Below are positions 16,334 to 21,115 of a DNA stretch of 21,115 nt, one piece after another. This DNA comes from Syntrophomonadaceae bacterium (lineage in GTDB: Bacteria; Bacillota; Syntrophomonadia; Syntrophomonadales; Syntrophomonadaceae). The notes beneath the pieces were generated by a model. It saw nothing but the letters and a program-made list of their open reading frames with translations, was not told the DNA's origin and ran no database searches. Where the stretch lies: NCBI GenBank assembly GCA_012840625.1, contig DUSB01000122.1:1-21115 (forward strand), in the 5' to 3' direction. A program made the translations under genes and the position numbers. Within the stretch, counting starts at the first letter, position 1, and each line of letters opens with the position of its first letter.

Positions 16334-16350
16334 GCTGACCACCCACTTTG

Positions 16351-16377
16351 TTAGCACTCTCTTTTATTGAGTGCTAA
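16351..16377 (-). promoter_or_regulatory. Perfect CIRCE operator (HrcA binding site)
   Basis: TTAGCACTC at 16351-16359, a 9-nt spacer, then GAGTGCTAA at 16369-16377. This is an exact match to the CIRCE consensus. It lies between the promoter and the hrcA start, so HrcA binding would block transcription of the heat-shock operon. Confidence 0.97.
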
Positions 16378-16390
16378 ACATGTTTATTAA

Positions 16391-16419
16391 AAAATATCAC
16401 CTGGAAAATTCTTTGTCAA
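16391..16419 (-). promoter_or_regulatory. Sigma-A-like promoter of the hrcA operon
   Basis: The minus strand reads TTGACA (16414-16419), a 17-nt spacer, then TATTTT (16391-16396). The -35 box is the consensus and the spacing is ideal. The start of transcription would fall just before the CIRCE element. The -35 lies nine bases after the hemW stop. Confidence 0.8.
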
Positions 16420-16427
16420 GCCACCCG

Positions 16428-17582
16428 CTAAGGCAGAAAGCGGTAAAAAACCTCATTCGATAGAAAATAGCCTTTCTCGGTCAGGCGTAACATATCTCCA
16501 TCCTGGAGCAGTAATTCTCGGTTTATACATTCATCAATTTCTTTTTCATAGCGACTATATGGATCAAGACCAAAACGATGGTATAGCTCCTGCCTGTTAA
16601 TCCCCTCTACCATGCGCAGACCCATTATAATGGCATCAGCCAGCTGTTCATGCTCATCCATGGATTCCAGCAGGGTTTGGGGAGGCAACTCATGCTGCTC
16701 TACCTTTTTTATATATTGCTCTATAGCAGCTTGATTTAATCGGCGTATTCCCCCCAGTTTACTTACTGCTCCCACCCCCAAACCCAGGTAATCGTATGCC
16801 TTCCAGTAAAAGATATTGTGTTGACAGGTTCTGCCTGTTAGAGCAAAATTAGAAATCTCATACTGAAAATAATTTGACTCCTGCAACAGGTTTCGGGTTT
16901 GATGATACATCTGCAACAGCAGTTCATCATCTGGCAGAGCAAGCTCTTTATGCTGCACCTGTTGTCCCATAGGAGTGGAAGCTTCCAGCTGTAAAAGATA
17001 AGCAGATATATGTTCAGGTTTCAGCTCGATAGCCTTACGCAGGTTAGCCAGCCATCGCCCCATGCTCTGATTAGGCAAGCCATAAATAAGATCAAGGTTG
17101 ATGTTATCAATTCCTGCCTGCCGAAGCATATCAAAGGTTTTGTAGACATCTTGAGCCGAATGAATACGCCCCAGAAGCAACAGTTCATCATCAAAGAAGC
17201 TCTGCACACCCAGGGAAATTCTATTTACACCTGCATAGCAGTACCCTCTTAACTTCTGCCTACCAAGGGTGGCGGGGTTGGCTTCAATGGTAATTTCAGC
17301 CTGCGGATGTACCCGGTAATATCGATAAATCGAGTCAAGGATAGTGGCAATTTGTGCCGTATTTAAAAGGCTGGGGGTTCCACCACCAAAAAAAATGCTG
17401 GCAAAGCAGCGCTCCCCCCATTCATGACAACGCAATCTGATTTCCCCTGTAAGAGCATCCACATAAGATTGAAGACACGATGAATCCCATGCCTCTAATG
17501 AGTAAAAATCACAATATGAACATTTCTGCACACAAAAAGGAATATGGATATACAAAGCAGCGGGGCTATCTTTTCTAGTCAT
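16428..17582 (-). CDS. hemW: Radical-SAM haem chaperone HemW
   Basis: A 384-residue radical-SAM protein. The N-terminus has YIHIPFCVQKCSYCDF with the cluster cysteines Cys17, Cys21 and Cys24. SAM-binding GGGTP lies at 66-70, followed by ITIEANPATL and RISLGVQSF, and a HemN_C-type domain at the C-terminus. The CDF ending of the cysteine motif, without the extra cysteine of coproporphyrinogen dehydrogenase, and the position after lepA point to HemW. HemW binds haem and inserts it into respiratory enzymes; genes like this are often wrongly called hemN. The ATG at 17582 overlaps the lepA stop by 8 nt. An earlier in-frame start at 17615 would reach deeper into lepA and adds no conserved sequence. 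Confidence 0.94.
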   Translation of the reverse strand: MTRKDSPAALYIHIPFCVQKCSYCDFYSLEAWDSSCLQSYVDALTGEIRLRCHEWGERCFASIFFGGGTPSLLNTAQIATILDSIYRYYRVHPQAEITIEANPATLGRQKLRGYCYAGVNRISLGVQSFFDDELLLLGRIHSAQDVYKTFDMLRQAGIDNINLDLIYGLPNQSMGRWLANLRKAIELKPEHISAYLLQLEASTPMGQQVQHKELALPDDELLLQMYHQTRNLLQESNYFQYEISNFALTGRTCQHNIFYWKAYDYLGLGVGAVSKLGGIRRLNQAAIEQYIKKVEQHELPPQTLLESMDEHEQLADAIIMGLRMVEGINRQELYHRFGLDPYSRYEKEIDECINRELLLQDGDMLRLTEKGYFLSNEVFYRFLP

Positions 17583-19374
17583 GATCAATTTCCATAACCG
17601 ACATAAAGGCATCACGGGGAATCTCTATTTTACCGATTTGCTTCATCCGTTTCTTGCCTTCTTTTTGCTTTTCCAGCAGTTTTTTCTTACGGCTGATATC
17701 GCCTCCATAGCACTTGGCCAGAACATCCTTACGTAAAGCCTTCACATTTTCACGGGCAATAACCTGATTACCAATAGCGGCCTGTATGGATACTTCATAC
17801 ATCTGCCGAGGAATAATTTGGCGCAGCTTTTCTGCCAGCATCCTGGCATGACGATAGGCATTTTCCTTATGGATAATGGTACTTAAAGCATCAACGGGTT
17901 CACCATTGATCATAATATCCAGCTTAACCAGATGCGAAACCTCATAACCCAGCATTTCATAATCCAGTGAAGCATAGCCGCGGGTACGAGATTTCAGACC
18001 ATCGAAGAAATCAAAAAGAATCTCTGCCAGCGGCAGCTTATAGATGATCAGAACCCGATGAGCGCTTAAATATTCCATGGTTTGAAATTCGCCCCGTTTC
18101 TCCTGACAGAATTCCATAACCGCGCCAATATAATCGCTGGGTACCATAATAGAAGCCTTGACATAAGGCTCCATCACAGACTCAATACGCTGAATTTCCG
18201 GCCAATGAGATGGATTCCGTACCATGATTTCAGTACCATCGGTTTGTTTAATTTTATAAACCACACTGGGGGCTGTAGCCAGCAGAGCCAAATCATATTC
18301 TCTTTCCAGCCGTTCCCGTATGATTTCCATATGCAGCAAACCCAGAAATCCACAGCGGAATCCAAAACCCAGGGCGTCAGAGCTCTCCGGCTCATAATAA
18401 AGCGAGGCATCATTTAATTTTAGTCGTTCCAGTGCCTCTCGCAGCTGTTCAAAATCACTATTTTCCAGGGGATACAGACCGCAGAAAACGACTGGTTTCA
18501 CCTCACGATATCCTGCCACAGGATGAGCAGCCGGACGGTTAGCATGCGTAATGGTATCCCCCACCCGGGTGTCAGCTACGTTCTTAATGCTGGCCGCCAC
18601 ATAGCCTACTTCACCTGCTTGCAGGCTTTCAACCTGTTTGACCATAGGAGTCAAAACCCCCAGCTCAATTACTTCAAATTCATTGCCAGTCGACATCATC
18701 TGAATAATGTCACCGTTGCGCAGAGTACCTGACTCCACACGAATATAAGAAATGGCTCCTTTATAGGGATCAAAATAAGAATCAAAAATCATGGCTTGAA
18801 GTTCTGCCTCTTCGTCTCCCTTAGGAGCTGGAATTCGATTAACGATAGCTTCCAGAACCTCTTCAATGCCGGTGCCCATCTTGGCAGAGATGGGTATGAT
18901 TTCGTCCCGATCCAGACCCAGAACATTTTCCATTTCTTCCTGAACCCCTTCTAAATCGGCACCCGGTAAATCGATCTTGTTTACCACTCCGATAATTTCC
19001 AGATCCAAATCCATCGCCATATATACATTCGCCAGTGTCTGCGCTTCTATACCCTGTGAAGCATCTACTACCAGCAAAGCCCCTTCACAGGCCGCCAGAC
19101 TGCGCGATACTTCATAACTGAAGTCCACATGTCCGGGTGTATCAATCAAATTAAGAACATAGCTTTGTCCATCTCTGGCCTGATAATGTAAGCGCACTGG
19201 CTGGAGCTTTATGGTAATACCCTTTTCCCGCTCCAGATCCATCTTATCAAGATATTGTTCCCGCATCTCACGTTCCGTCAGTGCACCGGTAAACTGCATT
19301 AAACGATCGGCCAGAGTTGATTTACCATGGTCAATATGGGCGATAATACTAAAATTTCTGATGTTTTCCTTCAA
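17575..19374 (-). CDS. lepA: Elongation factor 4 (LepA) GTPase
   Basis: A 599-residue translational GTPase of normal LepA length. G1 is AHIDHGKST at 12-20, the switch I block is REKGITIKLQPVRLHY, G3 is DTPGHVDFSYEV, and G4 is VNKIDLP. Domain II, the EF-G-like domains (ENSDFEQLREALERLKLNDA; GFGFRCGFLGLLHMEI) and the LepA-specific C-terminal domain follow (RQMYEVSIQAAIGNQVIARE; KCYGGDISRKKKLLEKQKEG). It acts on stalled or mis-translocated ribosomes and in 30S biogenesis. The start is a TTG (19372-19374) with GGAGGG eight bases upstream; no ATG is available at the conserved N-terminus. The TTG overlaps the TGA of the preceding gene, so translation is coupled. Confidence 0.98.
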   Translation of the reverse strand: MKENIRNFSIIAHIDHGKSTLADRLMQFTGALTEREMREQYLDKMDLEREKGITIKLQPVRLHYQARDGQSYVLNLIDTPGHVDFSYEVSRSLAACEGALLVVDASQGIEAQTLANVYMAMDLDLEIIGVVNKIDLPGADLEGVQEEMENVLGLDRDEIIPISAKMGTGIEEVLEAIVNRIPAPKGDEEAELQAMIFDSYFDPYKGAISYIRVESGTLRNGDIIQMMSTGNEFEVIELGVLTPMVKQVESLQAGEVGYVAASIKNVADTRVGDTITHANRPAAHPVAGYREVKPVVFCGLYPLENSDFEQLREALERLKLNDASLYYEPESSDALGFGFRCGFLGLLHMEIIRERLEREYDLALLATAPSVVYKIKQTDGTEIMVRNPSHWPEIQRIESVMEPYVKASIMVPSDYIGAVMEFCQEKRGEFQTMEYLSAHRVLIIYKLPLAEILFDFFDGLKSRTRGYASLDYEMLGYEVSHLVKLDIMINGEPVDALSTIIHKENAYRHARMLAEKLRQIIPRQMYEVSIQAAIGNQVIARENVKALRKDVLAKCYGGDISRKKKLLEKQKEGKKRMKQIGKIEIPRDAFMSVMEIDHD

Positions 19375-19769
19375 AATCTGTACCCTCCAAAAACAAACCA
19401 GCCGTGTTCAGTCTTCCAATCACGTCCTTCATTATAACATGATAAATAAGCTGCTGTACAATGGTGCTGGCACCCAGATTGCTGACTTTCTCTATGTCTA
19501 AAAGCTGACCACCAGTACTGCAGAAAAGCCTTTATATGCTCATAAAAGCTGCGCAGCCTGCTTTGCCACTGCTGGATTTTTTCACCTTCTACCGTATGAA
19601 CCTGTCCCACAATACAAAATACTAGGTCTTCTTCATCTTGGTAGAGGCCAAAAACCGGAGGATACTGTCCCAGCGTCAGCTCATTTAGACCTTGATGAGC
19701 AAGATTAAGCCCCCCTAGAGTTAAAACCATTAATGCTAGTAATATAATAATGTGATACCGGCTCTGCAT
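19371..19769 (-). CDS. YqxA-like small membrane-anchored protein, possibly frameshifted
   Basis: A 132-codon ORF exactly between spoIIP and lepA, the place of yqxA (DUF3679) in Bacillus. The N-terminus is a signal anchor (YHIIILLALMVLTLGGLNLA), then a short extracytoplasmic-looking region (HQGLNELTLGQYPPVFGLYQ, EEDLVFCIVGQ). I assign it by position and general layout, not by a firm motif. From about residue 80 the frame becomes rich in Trp, Cys and His (QYWWSAFRHRE, GCQHHCTAAYLSCYN), which is unlike the first part. The next frame reads a more ordinary tail (GGQLLDIEKVSNLGASTIVQ) ending at 19349. A one-base shift around 19515-19531 would join them. Start ATG overlaps the spoIIP stop (TAATG). 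Function unknown. Confidence 0.7.
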   Translation of the reverse strand: MQSRYHIIILLALMVLTLGGLNLAHQGLNELTLGQYPPVFGLYQDEEDLVFCIVGQVHTVEGEKIQQWQSRLRSFYEHIKAFLQYWWSAFRHRESQQSGCQHHCTAAYLSCYNEGRDWKTEHGWFVFGGYRF

Positions 19770-20797
19770 TATGAACTGAGTTCCTCCTCTAATACTGCTA
19801 GAATAATCTCCGCCATGTATTCACATGAGTTCATTACTTCTTCCAGTCGATTATAATCACTGCCAAACTCCAGCAGCAATGCACGGGGATGATATTCCTG
19901 ATTATAGGTACCTGCCTTGATTCTCACTCCTTTGACCAGCCCGGGATATTTTTTCTGGGCCTCATTATAGATACAACAGGCCAGATGATAATTTTCCTTC
20001 CAGTGCGGGTGAGGTTTGCGCTCGTCCGTTCCTACAATAATCAATACGGGAGCACATGTTTTGTCTTTTACTTTCACCGTAGAGGAATATTGGATCCCTG
20101 GAATACTATCGCGATGGATATCAAGCAGAATAGCAATTTTCTCCTGCCGCTTGATAATGTTTTTTACTGTTTCCCTTGATTTTGTATAGCTTTTGTTGTA
20201 TTCAGGATAGTCATGCATGGTAGAAATAAATTCACTGGTCAAACCCCGGGTACTCATTTCCTTGGCCAGCCTGGCAGCCACTTGATTAACCAACCCTAAT
20301 TTACCCTCTAAACGCGCTTCCCCACTATCTGGAATGTAGCTCTCGGCACTATGGGTACAGTAAAGATAGGCTTTATATTCTTTAAAAATGGGAATAACAG
20401 GGGCCGAATGAGCCGAATGGTTAAGCGGTACCTTCTGCTGGGGTACAGGTACGCTTTCTTCAAGTATATTTCCCTCAGCCAGGGCGTGAATATGACTGCC
20501 CATGATTTGCTGTGCTTCCATACCAGTACGGTATTTATCTGATAGCACCCCTATCTCATCTTCTTTACCGGCCAGAACATAATGACCAGCTTGAAATATT
20601 CTTTCCGCTTGAGCAGCTGTTAAGCTGGAACCCGACAAAAAGTCTGTTATCCGCTGTGATGTCCCGGAAAGCAGCAGGCGGGAAAAGGGATCGTATTGAC
20701 CCCATATGTCCAGGGAAACTCCCAGTATTATGATCAGAACGAACGCCAGAGCAAAAAAAATGCCCCGTATAATTCGCAGTACTGCTTTAGCATACAT
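19769..20797 (-). CDS. spoIIP: Stage II sporulation protein P (SpoIIP)
   Basis: A 342-residue protein. It has a short cytoplasmic start, one transmembrane helix (GIFFALAFVLIIILGVSL) and a variable linker. The extracytoplasmic peptidoglycan amidase/endopeptidase domain shows YLYCTHSAESY at about 145-155, LLDIHRDS at about 224-231, and LLLEFGSDYN near the end; the His and Glu residues in these blocks are the probable zinc ligands and catalytic residues. With SpoIID and SpoIIM, SpoIIP degrades septal peptidoglycan to drive engulfment of the forespore. A GTG at 20809 lies inside the Shine-Dalgarno GAGGTGG; the ATG at 20797 is eight bases away and is chosen. It heads the spoIIP-yqxA-lepA group. 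I could not find a clear SigE promoter upstream. Confidence 0.95.
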   Translation of the reverse strand: MYAKAVLRIIRGIFFALAFVLIIILGVSLDIWGQYDPFSRLLLSGTSQRITDFLSGSSLTAAQAERIFQAGHYVLAGKEDEIGVLSDKYRTGMEAQQIMGSHIHALAEGNILEESVPVPQQKVPLNHSAHSAPVIPIFKEYKAYLYCTHSAESYIPDSGEARLEGKLGLVNQVAARLAKEMSTRGLTSEFISTMHDYPEYNKSYTKSRETVKNIIKRQEKIAILLDIHRDSIPGIQYSSTVKVKDKTCAPVLIIVGTDERKPHPHWKENYHLACCIYNEAQKKYPGLVKGVRIKAGTYNQEYHPRALLLEFGSDYNRLEEVMNSCEYMAEIILAVLEEELSS

Positions 20798-20812
20798 AGC
20801 CCTGTCCACCTC

Positions 20813-21030
20813 ATTTCAGCCCTACTAATAAATGTAATATGACATGAAAACTGAATAAAGAACTAGGCGGACAAAATTCAAAAGCATGTAAATTGTAGGC
20901 ATGAAAACAGCTAAAAAGGGTGGCTTAAAGAACATGCGCTCCCCGGGCCAGGGATTGGTAAAGGGATAAGGGCTGTTCTGGATAACAGCAAACAGGGGCA
21001 GGAAGCGGGGGTTCCCAGGCTAATTTTGTA
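20813..21030. other. Intergenic region upstream of spoIIP
   Basis: About 218 bp without a recognisable gene. It contains a small inverted repeat, GCTGTT (20972-20977) with AACAGC (20984-20989), which could end the transporter transcript but has no U-tract. The part next to spoIIP is AT-rich and should hold its promoter, but no box matches well enough to call. Confidence 0.5.
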
Positions 21031-21115
21031 TTAGGAATTGGCAATGATAATTACCCCGGCTACAATGGTTACCAGACCCAGTACACGCATAGAGGATACT
21101 GGTTCATTCAGAAGC
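21031..21115 (-). CDS. C-terminal end of a DMT-superfamily (SMR/EamA-like) membrane transporter, partial
   Basis: Only the last 28 codons are inside the window. They read LLNEPVSSMRVLGLVTIV followed by a hydrophobic end AGVIIIANS and TAA at 21031-21033. A Glu-Pro turn, then a short loop and a final hydrophobic helix with VAGV, is the typical last helix of small multidrug resistance and EamA-type drug/metabolite transporters. Substrate and exact family cannot be decided from this fragment. It is not the gpr protease that often precedes spoIIP. Confidence 0.6.
   Translation of the reverse strand, partial: LLNEPVSSMRVLGLVTIVAGVIIIANS

Noticed and set aside
16334..16357. Extended hrcA start (GTG at 16357)
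   Set aside because: It lies within the CIRCE operator, and the added residues are not part of the HrcA N-terminus.
20798..20809. GTG start at 20809 for spoIIP
   Set aside because: It overlaps the GAGGTGG ribosome site; the ATG at 20797 has eight-base spacing.
20972..20989. Small hairpin between the transporter fragment and spoIIP as a terminator
   Set aside because: The stem is only 6 bp and is followed by mixed C/T sequence without a U-run, so I do not call a terminator.
1..21115. CRISPR arrays, insertion sequences, tRNA or rRNA genes
   Set aside because: I saw no direct-repeat array, transposase, terminal inverted repeats, or tRNA/rRNA-like sequence in the window.

Overview
The window looks like chromosomal backbone DNA of an endospore-forming, low-GC Gram-positive bacterium of the class Clostridia. 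Every supported gene lies on the minus strand. From right to left the order spoIIP, yqxA-like, lepA, hemW, hrcA, grpE, dnaK, dnaJ, prmA, rsmE, mtaB, (HIT), rpsU, yqfC, yqfD, phoH, pgpH is the classical Bacillus/Clostridia order around the dnaK and phoH loci. A pair of acyl-CoA dehydrogenase-like genes inserted in this order fits a fatty-acid-oxidising syntroph (Syntrophomonadaceae-like). That taxonomic guess is inference, not proof.

Layout in transcription order, from high to low coordinates: (1) the last 28 codons of a DMT/SMR-type membrane transporter at the right edge; (2) spoIIP, a yqxA-like gene and lepA, tightly overlapping, then hemW overlapping the end of lepA; (3) a heat-shock operon with a sigma-A-like promoter and a perfect CIRCE operator before hrcA, then grpE, dnaK, dnaJ, prmA, rsmE and mtaB. 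This operon has an unusual gap of about 550 bp between hrcA and grpE and a perfect hairpin between dnaK and dnaJ. (4) A three-gene cassette interrupts the backbone order: an XRE-type regulator and two tandem acyl-CoA dehydrogenase paralogues. The first paralogue carries a one-base frameshift in an A7 run. Both paralogues have altered catalytic-base positions (Asp and Ala instead of Glu). (5) A new promoter drives a HIT-family protein gene and rpsU, followed by a terminator. (6) An unannotated 38-codon single-pass membrane peptide gene sits between two terminator hairpins. (7) The sporulation/RNA-metabolism block yqfC, yqfD, phoH and the start of pgpH runs off the left edge.

Functionally the backbone covers protein quality control (HrcA, GrpE, DnaK, DnaJ), translation and ribosome modification (LepA, S21, PrmA, RsmE, MtaB), haem trafficking (HemW), sporulation (SpoIIP, YqfC, YqfD) and c-di-AMP hydrolysis (PgpH). 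The least ordinary parts are the regulator/acyl-CoA dehydrogenase cassette with its frameshift and degenerate active sites, and the small membrane peptide.
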